DNA from: Liopterus haemorrhoidalis
Lineage: Eukaryota; Arthropoda; Insecta; Coleoptera; Dytiscidae
Assembly (NCBI GenBank): GCA_963971575.1
Contig: OZ020611.1
Span: 682,001-746,000 of the forward strand
Reading direction: 5' to 3'
DNA: 64,000 nt
Made by a program: the position numbers and the translations under genes. The notes beneath the pieces were generated by a model. The model did not search any database and was not told the DNA's origin. It saw only the letters and a program-made list of their open reading frames with translations. Of this stretch, positions 11,641 to 23,514 are shown piece by piece (within the stretch, counting starts at the first letter, position 1; the number at the start of each line of letters is the position of its first letter).

Positions 11641-12512
11641 ATCCTAAATTATGTTTTAAACTGATGAGCAAAAAAACGTATTTTTTTAACTGATAAGTAA
11701 AAAAAAATTGCGCTTCTATTATTTCGGGGGGTGGGGGGGGGGGGCAGACGTGATAATCGATATTTTTGCCGGAACGAAAACCGGAACCGAACTGATTTTT
11801 TTTTTTTTAATTGAACCGGAACTAAAATCTAAACGAAAAAAATAACAGTTCCAAACCCTGTATTTAAATCAGGCTCCAAATTTTCTTTTATTTCTTTACT
11901 TATTTGAAAAGGAAGTTCTTTTAATGAACTCTTCAAATTTGAAAATGTTACTGATTAAATTTTATATTGGTCATGCTATGTAAGTTTTGTGGCTATCAGC
12001 GCACTTCTCGTTATGAATGTGAAACCGTCCGATAAGGACCTGTTTCCACCTGATCTAACAGCAGTATAGCAGCGGCGGTGGCGGTGGTAGTGGCCTCAGA
12101 GTAGTTTGTACATAAATGAATTTAGTGCTCGAGCAGGATATTCAAACATCGCTTTCATGTCGCCCTAAACACTGGTTAAAGCGAGGAGCGCTCGAGAGCT
12201 CTGGCTCGGCCCCTACGCCCTAATTGAGACCTCTCCTCTCTCGAGGAACACACACTCGGACAGTAGCCGGGGATTAACAGTCGCTTTCACAACTATAAAC
12301 TATTTACTAACACAATATCCCGGGACAAGTTGCCATGTCACAGCTTCAATTGATTTTAGAATTAACTGTTTCATATTCTATCTACATTTTCCTTGTAGAT
12401 ATATATGTTGCTCTACTCAAGACATTATGTTTTAACAATATAGCAATAGCGTCATCCAACATCTACGCTGACCAAACGAATATTATATTTTAATTTTATA
12501 TATAATTTTTAA
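11641..12512. other. Unassigned stretch with G-run and trinucleotide patch
   Basis: A G-rich run lies at about 11726-11744, and a GCGGCGGTGGCGGTGG patch at about 12072-12087. About 12180-12260 is GC-rich. No gene is recognised. Confidence 0.4.
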
Positions 12513-13645
12513 CATTTACGTTAACGATCTCCCCAAGATTCTTGATGCTCTTCCATTTCGGGTGGAATTAATATCCTACGCCGATGATAACAATTTTTTG
12601 ATGAAAATTAAAAAATCCCTCAATTTAAACTTAAATGATCAAGTCAACAACTTTATAATACTCTTCTTGTATGGACTCAGAAAATAGATTAACAATAAAC
12701 GACTCTAAGTCAGCAGTAATAATTTTGAAAACTAGTCGTTCAAAAATTGATTATGATTCAATAGAAATTCTTCCTGAAGCTTCATCAACAAGTATTCTCG
12801 GCGTGCATTGGTTGTCATCTTCAATGGTCGGTGCATATTAATGAGCTTTGTATAAAGCTAAATAGGATACTCTATGGAATGAGGGTGATGAACGCTAAAT
12901 GTAATAAATTTGTTCTCAGAACTCTTTACTTCTCCAATTTCCACTCGTTACTACGATATGGAATTATATACTGGGGAAGATCGCCCGAATTCCAGAGAGT
13001 ATTCATATTACAAAAAAGAGCTATAAGCATCTTGGCCAATCTAAAGAATAGAGACTCTTACCGGCCAGCTTTTAAATATTTGGAAGTGCTAACTGCTCCA
13101 AGTATTTATATTTTTGAAATTTTAATTTTCACTTTTAAAAATTTGCACTTACTGACTTTAAATAATTCTTCGCACATTCATAACACTAGACAAAAAAATC
13201 ATATTAGAGCAGATCAACAGCATACCGCCTTATTTGAAAAAAGCATTAGCTACAATGCCTGTAAATTTTATAATCAATTACCTTTTGCAGTAAAACAAAT
13301 AAGCAATATTTCCTCATTTAGGAAAGAAATAAAATCAATATTGCTGATATATATATTAAAATAGATTTTTTTCAATGTAGTTATTAAAGTTTTCCAAATA
13401 TTTATCAAATATTTCATATAAAAACATAAGCCTCTTGTCTAATTCTATAGTTTAATTTATAATTTATACCATATTTTAAGTAAATTCTGTTACAATCGTT
13501 CTTAAATTTTATAATTTGTGATTAATCAATATTTATTTGTTTTTATAATTAAAATGTACCTTCTCTGTAGAACTTATCTCCACTGTGACTTTGTCTATAC
13601 ATGTACGGAGGTTTAAGACACAATAAAGCATTATTATTATTACTA
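12513..13645 (+). pseudogene. Non-LTR retrotransposon RT relic with YADD
   Basis: The segment from 12514 reads IYVNDLPKIL and then LISYADDNNFLM, which contains the RT catalytic YADD box. After a frame disruption near 12650 the C-terminal half continues at 12831-13364 with LRYGIIYWGRS, FILQKRAISIL, APSIYIFEILIF and a HNTRQKNH motif. The 3' UTR ends in AATAAAGC followed by (ATT)n near 13645. The coding frame is broken at least twice, and the endonuclease and fingers are absent, so it is a dead 5'-truncated copy. In its family the enzyme copies its own RNA into nicked chromosomal DNA. Confidence 0.75.
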
Positions 13646-13651
13646 TATAGA

Positions 13652-14250
13652 GCAGTGGTTCTCAATCATTGTGCCGCGGCACTTTTGTGTGCCACGAGAT
13701 GTTTGTTACTGTGCCGCCAGATTTTTTAGAATAACTAAAATACTCGTTGGCAAAACGGTAACTTAAAAAAATTTGAATCTATTGAAAAACATTGCTATGA
13801 GAAATATAAACCAACAATTATTGCGCATTTGAATTAATTCGAGCAATATATTGAAAAATATTTCCCAACTTTACAAATGGAAAAATTTGACTGGGTCAGA
13901 AATTCATTTTTCACGTACGATACATCGTACGTCAATTTTCGAATTGACAATGACTGAAGAGAAATAACTTATTTTTGTCTCTAGAGACAGAAATCTGAAA
14001 TTATAATAAAACATTCAGAAATATCGTTGAATACTTTTTGGATTTCTCTTCAAGAAGATTTTCCAGCCATATCAATAAAATCATTAAATGTCTTAATACA
14101 ATCTGCAACGTCGTATTTATGTGAATTTAAATTTTCACCTTTAACCAATATAAAATCAAAAAAAAGGTCAAGACTTGTAAATGTGGAACATGACATGAGA
14201 GTTGCATTGACCGAGGGGTCAATGATCACAATAATCACATCCGACCAAAT
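13652..14250 (+). pseudogene. hAT transposase C-terminal relic (Buster/ZBED5-like) with left terminus
   Basis: The segment opens with the hAT-type terminus CAGTGGTTCTCAATC at 13652. Downstream, 13860-14240 encodes YIEKYFPTLQ, then FWISLQEDFP, then YLCEFKFSPLTNIKSKKRSRL and DMRVALT. This is the hAT dimerisation domain, best recalled from Buster/ZBED5/SCAND3-like proteins, where YLCExxFS is highly conserved. The BED zinc finger and RNase-H-like catalytic core are missing between terminus and tail, so it is an internal-deletion derivative. No right terminus is visible. It directly follows the tail of the RT relic. Confidence 0.75.
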
Positions 14251-14344
14251 ACAAGTGAAATTGTTCAAAAGCATCAAGCTCATATTGCCCATTGATATGC
14301 AATTAGTTTGCTGTGCTATTATGAAATTTATACAGTGAATACTT

Positions 14345-14503
14345 TCAACTTCTAAAACAATTTCTAATTTATTTTCTTCAGTCAGTATAGTTGATGTTCG
14401 TTTCCTTCTTGTATGATTCAAATTAAGGCATCCATGGCGTTTAAATTTGGTAACAATTCTCGATATTGTAGAGGGATTCGTTATATAATGATTATGTATT
14501 GTA
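14345..14503 (-). pseudogene. Helix-turn-helix fragment of a rosa-type (DD41D) transposase
   Basis: The minus strand encodes NPSTISRIVTKFKRHGC, a NHTRRKRTST linker and LTEENKLEIVLEVE. The same order (STISRLVNKFHR, then LTEEKHLEILLQVE) occurs in the two rosa-type elements at 38.3-39.8 and 42.7-44.0 kb. Those motifs belong to the N-terminal DNA-binding region of Tc1/mariner transposases. About 50 codons survive; the catalytic domain and inverted repeats are gone. Confidence 0.6.
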
Positions 14504-14519
14504 TGTGGACAATAAATAA

Positions 14520-14740
14520 ATAAATATTATTATTAAAAAAAATAAATAAATAAATAAATAAAATAAATATTATTATTATGGGGTTTGTCAGGTCTTGACA
14601 AGCGTCCACTAATCTCAAACTTCAGCAACCTTTTGAGCCGCGTCATACTAGAGACTAGTGGAGCTAAATACACACGACTGCATCCCAAACCCTGGCGATA
14701 TGCATTATTATTATTATTATTATTATTATTATAGGACAAT
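14520..14740. repeat. AAAT- and ATT-type simple repeats around a short unique block
   Basis: AAATAAAT and ATT tracts at about 14514-14578 and 14705-14731 flank a GC-richer block of about 125 bp (14579-14704). The tract/block/tract arrangement hints at a small retroposed element, but no family is recognised. Confidence 0.5.
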
Positions 14741-15538
14741 TTGAAACAAATAAATCTATCATTTACTTTGTGTTGTCTTTTATTGTACAACTTCTTCAAT
14801 TACACTGGTTAAAATAATTTAACCACAAGCTACATAAATTCAACTGAAATTGATACAATTGCTATGAAATTTTTTGTAAAAAATAATAACGGTTTGATCC
14901 TTTGCAGTAAATTTAGAAAACATCCCATATATATATATATTGGAGCTTTATTTCAATTTATCGGGTGCAGCTTTGATGTTACACATACCGGCAACCCGGC
15001 CTAGCTCGCAAACATAACGAGATCTCGCCGCCTCTTTAAATTTTAAATAAATCCACACACATATCACCTGGCAGGCCGCCTCCAGCCCGCCCCCAACCCC
15101 TCTGTGTGCTCGCAGCACGCGCCTCTGCCCCTCGGATCAATTTCACCCAGACAAATCCGACATACGATATTTTCTTGTTATGTCTGCCTTTATCAATTTT
15201 ATCCTCAATGGATTCTTCAAACATCACTTCAAACTCGAATAACAGTGAAATAAGAAAATAACGGTTACAGTCCAATAAATGGACCACAATAGTGCACCGA
15301 AAAATTTTGCTGATGGCTCTGCGAAAAATATTTTTGCCACGGAGTTACGGTAAACCTGAAGCTTCCTGTCCGCTTGCTAGCAGGTTGCAATAGTTCTTGT
15401 AGACATTGCCTGTCTACATATTCTTCAAATTTTACGCAAATTTATTCTAAAAACTACTCTAGCAAGCGGTTTTAAATATAATGAGTTAATTGCTTTAAGG
15501 TGTACACAGAAATTATTTTGTTCGCAAAATGGCACTTC
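14741..15538. other. Unassigned region
   Basis: Contains a short TA run at about 14929-14940 and a GC-rich patch at 15061-15130. No coding or repeat signature recognised. Confidence 0.4.
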
Positions 15539-15828
15539 AAAAAATTGATGTGAAGTGTGCATATTCACACATTTCAGGGTTTCGCAGGTATATAATAAGT
15601 GAAGGCGGTATGCTGATTGTGTAGGACAAATTTTACTTTGTAGTAATCACGGCAAATAGAACGATATTTTTAAAATAATTTATCGTCTGTTAATCATATA
15701 ATAAGACTGGTTATTAAATTTACGCTCTTAAAAATTAAATACAACATTTGTCAAAATATAACTAGAATTTTGACAAAATAATTTCAACATAATAAAAATG
15801 CAAAAAAAAACAGAAAAAATAAAATTCA

Positions 15829-15915
15829 CTCCGTACTCGAACTCGAAACCCTTCGTTTTCTAGCGCATTTTAGCTTACGACACCAGTGCTCTAACCCATT
15901 ACGCTATCGCACGTC
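15829..15915 (-). other. tRNA-like cassette, type beta
   Basis: On the minus strand the box-A-like TAGCGTAATGGGTTAGAGC and the box-B-like GAGTTCGAGTAC lie at tRNA spacing, followed by a T-rich tract. The sequence differs from types alpha and gamma but occupies the same position in the element. Copy 3 carries a close relative at 23152-23229. Confidence 0.55.
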
Positions 15916-16383
15916 TTGCATGTACTTTTACACAACTTTTGTACTTTGTGAACCAAAAACCACAAAAAATGCGTTATTTTCCGAAAACATAATCTGATCA
16001 AAAATTCCTGTTGTACTATTTCGGTTCACACCAATATACATTACTTAGAATTTTTTTAGATTTTTAGTTTAAACCATCTGGGCTACAGGGTGTGGGACAA
16101 AATTTTTTTTGCACAATTTTGGCAAAAATCGCATCAAAATAATTTATTTTGCAAAAATAAAAATTTGATCGTTAATCCACGTACTAAGGGCTTTCATTTG
16201 ATACCCTACTCAGAATTTAAAAAAAATATTTTTGTTTTCGATGAGCACATATTTGTTTATATTTTTATGGGGGTATGTTTTTTAGATGTTTTAGTATTTT
16301 TCCTATGTGCGGGTCAAAGAGTTGTATAAGCATGCCAATTTTCAACTCTCTAGGTTTAGCCGTTTGGCTACAATTTTTACCGA

Positions 16384-16553
<170 letters not shown>

Positions 16554-16605
16554 GACAAAATGATGGTATAAGGGTTTTTTGGTCATACCTACAAAACCCT
16601 AAAAA

Positions 16606-17828
16606 TTATTGCTGCTGTAATTATGGTATAGCAAAGGAGAATTTACTTGACAGATTGATCGATTGAGAACCGATAAAGAAATATATATCTATTTCACACA
16701 GTTTTATGTAAGATGTTAAGAACGTATTTCTGCTTCTTACTGTAACGTACGTTCATAGTTTTTGTCTTTTTTTGTTATATTATAATATGGTAACTCAACG
16801 TATGTCCCTTTGTATACACGCGCGCACTTTAGACCTCCTACCACTAGATGGAAGACAGGCGTGTCAAGTGAAACAAATTGTATCTCTTTCTCTATTTCTA
16901 GCTTTGTCTATGAACAATTGATATGGCTCTATTCAAAAATGGAAATTTTATTGCTATAGTTCTCTCCCATTGAACCATGTGTTTTGAATAACCGTCATCT
17001 GTTAACTAAAGTCTCCTTTACTATATCCATTTTCGTATAAAGACTATCAGAAACGGGTGAAAAACATGAAAAGAAAAAAAAAAAAATAGAAAAATATTGG
17101 TAAGAAAGAGTATTCAGCGCAAATGTACTCTAGGTATGCATGAAGGACAATAGAATGAAATGAGCGGAAGATCAAAATCCTCAAAAGTTAAAAAAAATTC
17201 TTCAAATGACTGCTGAAGATTTCGATTATTTATTGTATTTGGTGTCTATTGAAGTCTATGTAACATTTGTACTATCAGATTTATTTTGATGATAAAGATA
17301 TTATTCATAACAATACGAAGAGTGTTTATGCAATACATAATTTTCTCTAACTTTCATAATTTTCTCATAATTTTATTTTTTATAACACTCAGAGAGTAAG
17401 TTTTGCAACTTTTACTCGCAAACAGGAAGCTGAACAATTAACATGATAAAACTTCATTCTCCATTGAGAATTGACACGCTCGAATACGCTGTCTGGTGGT
17501 CAAATATTGTACTAGACACTCTAATACTCTTTGAACTTATTACGTATGTTTTAATGTTGGATTTTTGTTAGAATGTCTAATAAAGCAGAATATACTATAG
17601 TGTTTTTGGCTGTCATTCAAGACAGGACAAAGCAAACTACTACATCCAACTGCCATATTGCCTTGGATCACAGCATCGCCACCGGTAATATCACTTCTCA
17701 ATAATGTTTTAAAACTGGAGTAGGTATAGTATGGAAATGATTATCGAGAAAATGTGAAACGATGCCAAGATTGTTCCATGTTTTGCTGATGTAGATCTGG
17801 CCGTGTTATAACGACAATGCGTAGATAT

Positions 17829-17859
<31 letters not shown>

Positions 17860-18205
17860 GCGGTGTTGGTGGCAGTGATGCTGCGTGACCTTGGGCTGGA
17901 GGTGCTCGGCCTTAGCGGCGGGCTGACCTTGAGCTCGCGGCCCCGTGGAATCCTGGCTCCGGCCCGCTCAGGCCGCCCGCCGGCCTTTCCCGCCAAATCA
18001 GTGGAATGTGCGCGGGAAACCACATACCAGCGTGCGTGCCTGCCTGCCTGACTGCCTGGCTGCCTGGCTGCCTCCTCTGCACACCACAATTACCGCTAGC
18101 GAGCTCTCACTCACCTGTCTCTACACGCATTGCCATCGCCAGCCCAGCCTGTCCACACCACCGCACCGCTAGTTGTGTGGAACTAGCTACCTCTAGATAT
18201 CACAA
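16606..18205. other. Unassigned region with (GT)n and a GC-rich island
   Basis: 16606-17800 is AT-rich with no recognised feature. A (GT)n repeat of about 15 units lies at 17829-17858. About 17870-18180 is a GC-rich island with GCCTGCCTG-type runs near 18035-18075. Open frames through it on both strands are compositional and show no domain. Confidence 0.45.
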
Positions 18206-18209
18206 TATA

Positions 18210-19063
18210 TAGTTGTGGCGAACTAGTTAAGAACGATCTTGTCATATGCATGTATTCATATATTTTGATTGGTTAAAAGGGCACCGTACATATTTTTTTC
18301 CATCTGACTCCAATCGATTAACCTTCGTTTCATCGCTCCAAAGGATATGCTTCCATTGGGAAATAGTCCAATCTTTATGTTTCTTGGCAAAAGCTAGCCT
18401 GTCCTTCCTGTTTTTTGATGAAAGTAGTGGCTTCTTTCTTACAGCTCTTCCAAATAGTTGGTTCTCATTCAATCTTTCTCTGATAGAACGAGCTGATAGT
18501 GCATTAGGTTCTTCAGCAAATATCTCCTTTTGGATTTCTTTGGAGCTAAGAAAGGGATTAGTTTTTGCTAATCGAACTATTCGTCGATCCACCGCTTCTG
18601 AAGTTTTTCGAGGTCGTTGACGTCTAACTACATTTTCTGTGGTGTGATTTAAATGCAGTTTTACTATGGCATCCCTCATGCCTGTTGCGCAACATTTTTT
18701 TCTACCCATAATAAAAACAAAAAACTTAACCTACAACACAAAAATCGAAATTGATTTTACCACTATAACCCTTGTATTAATAATTCTTACCAGTGTTTTA
18801 TTTGTTGACATAGCTCAGACTTCACAAAATAATGTTTTGCAATGTCGTTCCTAATTATATCGCCAATTGAAACATGCACATGTACGCTTGAACTGAACTA
18901 AACAAATTTTACGACCGAAGATTTTTGAATGATGCAATATTTACTTTGTGGTATAGTATAAGGCATATAAAAATTAGTACATATTTGGCGATTTATTGAC
19001 TATAGTTAAAACTAGAGAACATTGTAATTTCACCTGCCGTTCTTAATTAGTTCGCCACAACTG
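18210..19063 (-). mobile_element. Internally deleted Tc1-like element
   Basis: Inverted repeats of about 26 bp (left from 18210, AGTTGTGGCGAACTA; right ending at 19063, its inverse) are flanked by TA. The element is 854 bp, shorter than the usual 1.3-1.7 kb. It retains only the N-terminal part of the transposase, and the deletion removes everything after the first catalytic aspartate. Confidence 0.8.
18246..18709 (-). pseudogene. Tc1-type transposase, N-terminal fragment
   Basis: A frame of about 150 codons starts MGRKKCC and contains a paired-type DNA-binding region (RPRKTSEAVDRRIVRL, SSKEIQKEI, LSARSIRERLNE). It then has the start of the DDE domain with KHKDWTISQWKHILWSDETK. The aspartate of WSDETK is the first catalytic residue; the second and third are deleted, and the frame ends in YVRCPFNQ and unrelated residues by the left inverted repeat. 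A full family member is about 340 residues. The surviving part has no internal stop. It could in principle still bind transposon ends without cleaving them, but expression is unknown. Confidence 0.8.
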
Positions 19064-19065
19064 TA

Positions 19066-19751
19066 CACTCCACGATCAACGGAACACAGATCTAAATGAC
19101 AAATTATCAATACTCACATACAGGGCCAAACTTAAGTACTGGTACGCCCTAAGAAACACTATTTTACAACCCTTTACTACCATTCAGAGTCGTGACAAGC
19201 CAATTTGGCGCCTGATGTTGGAAATTTGAATGCTTTTTGGTAGTGTTCTATAAAACCTTTGATCTGACTATTACATGAAATATCCATCGTGGCCAGATGA
19301 AGAGGAACATCGTTGGACCTGCGATCGTCGAAATTAAGTATGGTTGGTTTAGTTCATAAGTTGAATGGGGGATCGCTGGGAATTTGTACATTCTGCTGTA
19401 CAATTGACTGGGTTGTGGGAAATTGAATATGTGCTCTAGGCTAGCTGTCTATAACGTCATAGACTAGCTAAGATTAACCTGCAAAGCAAAAGACTTTGCA
19501 GTTATATAAACTCTCTCTGATTAATTTAAACCCAGGACAAAAGACCCTTGCACTTAAACAAACACTTACAATTTATAATAAAAGAAAACCAAATTGAAAC
19601 CGCATATCCGATTTTTCCTTTTTAACTTTAAATTTAAATTATTTATTTGTTTATTTATTTTTATAAACTAACAAATAATAACTACGTTTTATTTTTATGC
19701 CATATCATCATTATCATCAATAGTCTCTTTCCTTCATGTAGCGCTTCCATC
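19066..19751. other. Unassigned region
   Basis: AT-rich. A CAGGGCCAAACTTAAG stretch near 19123 resembles a hAT terminus, but no matching right end was found. No gene recognised. Confidence 0.4.
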
Positions 19752-19759
19752 TCGTCAAA

Positions 19760-20162
19760 CAGAGCCGCAGTAAGGAAAACTTGCGCTAGGGGCCAAACTG
19801 CGTTTTGGCGCCCTTGGCAAATAAATGTAAGTGATAAACAAAAACAAGATTCTCATCTCCCAAAATATAGATAATGAGCAAAAAAAAAGGTCCTCACCTC
19901 CTAAATTCCAAGTGATGAACAAAAAAAAAAGGTCCTCACTTCCCAAAACTCAAGTGAAGAGCAAAAAAAAAGGTCCTCACCTCCCAAAATCCAAGTGAAG
20001 AGAAAAAAAAAAGGTCCTCACCTCCCAAAATCCAAATGAAGAGTAACAAAAAAAAAGGTCCTAACTTTCGCAATGTGGCGCCCCTTAGTCAAGCTTATCG
20101 GTGCCCTTTTCCTTAGTGCGCTAAGGGCCATCGCCCCTTCCGCCCCCCTTACTGCGGCCCTG
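19760..20162. mobile_element. hAT MITE with internal ~40 bp tandem repeats, complete
   Basis: The ends CAGAGCCGCAGTAAGG and CCTTACTGCGGCCCTG are inverted repeats flanked by the identical octamer TCGTCAAA at 19752-19759 and 20163-20170. The centre is about five units of AAGTGAAGAGC, an A-run of 8-10, and GGTCCTCACCTCCCAAAATCC. The family recurs at 10360-10622, and a related array is at 58.7-59.06 kb. Confidence 0.85.
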
Positions 20163-20170
20163 TCGTCAAA

Positions 20171-21180
20171 TGATATTTAATACTTTTTCTCCACGACCAC
20201 TATAGTATTTACCAGTTCTAAAACCAATTTTGACTACAGAAAGTTAATATTCTAACACAAGAGTTGGAATGTTATTCTAAAGCACTTATCTTCTTATGCA
20301 TTTTGCGTGTATTTCATTCCATCACTTGTTATGGAATAACTATTCCATGCTTGTTGTCTTTTGTTTTTGTAGGGTTACATTAAGATATATGCTACGTTTA
20401 CATTAAATAAATGCAACATAACTTCCTAACCTAAAATAGTGGCCGATGTGCGGCAAATTAAATTAAAATTAAACAAATAATAAATAAAATAAATTAGTTT
20501 AATTAATTGATTAATTTGTTATGTAATATAAATTATTTGTTAAGATAAAATGTTTGTTAAAATAATTATTTGTTATTTTTTTTCTTTCTGGTGGTCGTGG
20601 AGAAAGTAGGGTCTGTGACTCGGTTGGAATGAGAAAATTCGATGCTCGTGGTTCCTCACGCTCGCCTGCGGCTCGCGCTCGGAATATTCCACTCGCATCG
20701 AATTTTCTCATTCCAACCTTGTTACAGAATATACTATTCTATAATGCTATTCAGACGTAGCGTAGTTTACACGTTCCAGCCTCAGACAAATAACCTTCAA
20801 AATGAGTCCAAATATTCTTTAAGACCTCGGGATAACAAACATTTTAACCGCAGTTTTTTATCATTTAATCTTATCTTAAATATGCCAATATAATATAATA
20901 TTGTTTAAAAGCGTTAAGCCTGGTTTGTAATAACTCCATAGCATAGCGAAATACGTAATAGAACAATGGTTTGGCTCTTCAAAACATCTGTTTGTAATAA
21001 ACAGAACAAAGAAAACAGTGTAATTTTTATGCTTATGTTCCATAACATATCTATTATAAACCGGGCTTTATGCCTTTCGAATTCACATACAAGTGCATAC
21101 TGCACTTCAGTGAAGTATCAAGCCTTAATCCTAAATACTTCTCATATGTAATATGTCAATAAATATCATTATTATATTAT
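20171..21180. other. Unassigned region apart from the inverted repeats
   Basis: AT-rich, no gene recognised. It ends in an ATT simple repeat at about 21167-21193. Confidence 0.4.
20622..20718. repeat. Perfect 24 bp inverted repeat with GC-rich loop
   Basis: The arm at 20622-20645 (starts GGTTGGAATGAGAAAATTC) is exactly complementary to 20695-20718. The 49 bp loop is GC-rich. A second, looser inverted pair (TTTCTCCACGACCAC near 20186 and GTGGTCGTGGAGAAA near 20591) lies outside it. No target duplication was identified. Confidence 0.7.
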
Positions 21181-21214
21181 TATTATTATTAATATTCTCC
21201 CACATCTTCTTTAT

Positions 21215-21875
21215 CCCAGAGGGGTTAAACTAAAATTCTGAAATAATTTCTAAAGAAATGTAATTTTTGATCTGATTTTTTCGAAAGATATCGATTTTTT
21301 GCTACAGCGTTCTAGTTTTTAATTAGTATTTATTGGTCTTAGTTGGACTGACTACTAACCAACCGTTTAAGTTGATAACTGTAGACCTTGGTTACTAGAT
21401 TGATGCGCACGCATCTTATAATTAAGTATGCTTGTTTGTCTTAGGATAGTGTTTCTCAACCAAAAACGCACCGGGGACCAATATAATATATAATTTTCTA
21501 ACGCGGACCACTAATAATAATTGTTGGTTAATTTTTTGCAAGAAAATAAATATATTTAAAGTGCTACTAAATACATTTATTTTATTTTATAGAAAATCAC
21601 AGAAAGTTTACATAAAGTAAACAAAATATAAATTATTTACATAAAAAATGTGCATAAAAGATAAAAGAAAAAAACTGCAAAAAACACATATAAAAACTTT
21701 CGCGGACCACTACAATTTTTCTGGGGACCACTGGTGGTCTACGGACCACCTGTTGAGAAACACTGTCCTTGGATTAATGCACGTGGGACTATTATTTCGA
21801 AAGTTGAAATTTATAATTTTAAATATGTATCCACGATTTGGTTAAATGTGTGAAAATTTATACTTCACAATATTT
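21215..21875 (+). repeat. Old Helentron A-type relic interrupted by a hAT MITE
   Basis: About 21215-21310 matches the family A block around GGTTTAAACTAAAAATCTG and the ATCTGATTTTTTCG segment with much divergence. The end at 21845-21875 retains a hairpin-like GTGTGAAAATTTATAC and TTCACA. The hAT MITE at 21447-21765 inserted between them. Confidence 0.45.
21447..21765. mobile_element. hAT MITE, 319 bp
   Basis: The termini TAGTGTTTCTCAACC and GGTTGAGAAACACTG-like (right end TGTTGAGAAACACTG) are inverted. They are flanked by TCTTAGGA and TCCTTGGA, a target duplication with two differences. The interior repeats the GGACCAC motif near both ends. No coding capacity. Confidence 0.7.
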
Positions 21876-22580
21876 ATTTGGAAGATTAATATATATATAT
21901 ATATATATATCTAAAAGCCTTCTACCATAGTATGGTGTAGGCTGTATTTCTTTGTTTTCTCCTTTCTTTTCTATATTATGGCAGTACGGGTTCATGTACG
22001 AATTTTGCCCAGTCTTTTTTGTTTCTTGTCATTCTTTTAGCTTCTATAATCGTTTTCCTCTTTTCTCTAGTATCCCTTTTACTGTTCTGTCCCATGTATT
22101 TCTTGGTCTTCCTATTCTTTGCTTTCTGTACGTTCTGGTCTCCCAGATCTGCTTCACTTGTCTTGTGTCTTGCAGTCTTTGCATGTGTCCCCACCAGACC
22201 AGTGGTCTGTTCTATAAATTGTTCTATCGGTTCTATATTGAGTTCTTTTCTTATATCTGTATTTCTGATTTTGTCCATATTAGTCACACCCTTTACTCTT
22301 CTTAAATACTTCATCTCCGAAGCTTGTATTTGACTCTTTTCTCTTCTTGAAAGCGTCCAGGTCTCACAGCTAAAAGTCAGTACGGGTCTGTATATAGCTT
22401 TGAATACGTTTATTTTTGTGGTTCTTGTTATTTCTTTCCTATTGATGAGTGTATTCTTTATATGAAAGTAAAGTTTTGTTGTCTTCTCTATTCTTGTATT
22501 TATCTCCATTTCTTATTTTCCATCCTCTCTTATCTCTATTTCCAATTTTTAACCTGTTCAATATTAATGTCATCTATTTT

Positions 22581-22626
22581 TAGGGTTTTGTAGGTATGAC
22601 CAAAAAACCCTTATACCGTCATTTTG

Positions 22627-22674
<48 letters not shown>

Positions 22675-23514
22675 TCGGTAAAAATTGTAGCCAAACGGCT
22701 AAACCTAGAGAGTTGAAATTTGGCATGCTTATACAACTTTTTGACCCGCACATAGGAAAAATACTAAAACATCTAAAAAACATACCCCCCTAAAAATATA
22801 AACAAATATGTGCTCATCGAAAACAAAAATATTTTTTTTAAATTCTGAGTAGGGTATCAAATGAAAGCCCTTAGTACGTGGATTAACGATCAAATTTTTA
22901 TTTTTGCAAAATAAATTATTTTGATGCAATTTTTGCCAAAAATGTGCAAAAAAAATTTTGTCCCACACCCTGTAGCCCAGATGGTTTAAACTAAAAATCT
23001 AAAAAAATTCTAAGTAATGTATATTGGTGTGAACCGAAATAGTACAACAGGAATTTTTGATCAGATTATGTTTTTGGAAAATAACGCATTATTTGTGGTT
23101 TTTGGTTCACAAAGTACAAAAGTTATACCAATGTAAGACACTCACATGCATGGCGTGCGATGGCTACATGCGTTAGAGCACTCTTAAACTGGCTGGAAAA
23201 CGAAGGGTTTCGAGTTCGAGTACGGAGTGAATTTTATTTTTTCTGTTTTTTTTTTTTTTTATTATGTTGAAATTGTTTTGTCAAAATTGTAGTTATATTT
23301 TGACAAATGTTGTATTTAATTTTTATGAGCGTAAATTTAATAACCAGTCTTATTATATGATTAACAGACGATAAATTATTTTAAAAATATCGTTCATTTT
23401 GCCGTGATTACTACAAAGTAAAATTTGTCCTACACACTCAGCATACCGCCTTCACTTATTATATACCTGCGAAACCCTGAAATGTGTGAATATTCACACT
23501 TCACATCAATTTTT
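22581..23514 (+). mobile_element. Helentron-like (HINE) family A, copy 3, subtype II
   Basis: The 5' end is TTTTTAGGGTTTTGTAGG and the 3' end carries ATACCTGCGAAACCCT, hairpin GTGTGAATATTCACAC and a T-run. The (GTCT)n array at about 22631-22674 has about 11 units. It interrupts an RT reading frame with no duplication of target bases, between T residues, as described for Helentrons. Its 3' half matches copy 2. Confidence 0.8.
23152..23229 (+). other. tRNA-like cassette, type beta
   Basis: A box-A-like TGGCTACATGCGTTAGAGC and box-B-like GAGTTCGAGTAC, then ATTTTATTTTTTC, a possible Pol III stop. Closest to the cassette of copy 2. Confidence 0.55.

Noticed and set aside
17709..18212. Several overlapping frames on both strands near the GT repeat
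   Set aside because: All arise from low stop-codon frequency in the GC-rich island; no motif or splice context supports any one.
19120..19160. CAGGGCCAAACTTAAG as a hAT left terminus
   Set aside because: No matching right terminus or 8 bp duplication found before the next element.
22019..22333. Hydrophobic plus-strand frames resembling membrane proteins
   Set aside because: They are antisense shadows of the RTE-like RT relic on the minus strand.
22729..22968. Recurrent minus-strand frame WDKIFFAHFWQK-like, also seen in the copies near 16.1, 28.9 and 55.8 kb
   Set aside because: It tracks the conserved Helentron block. It is broken at different places in different copies, and the block is conserved as DNA beyond the frame, so I do not treat it as a Helentron protein.
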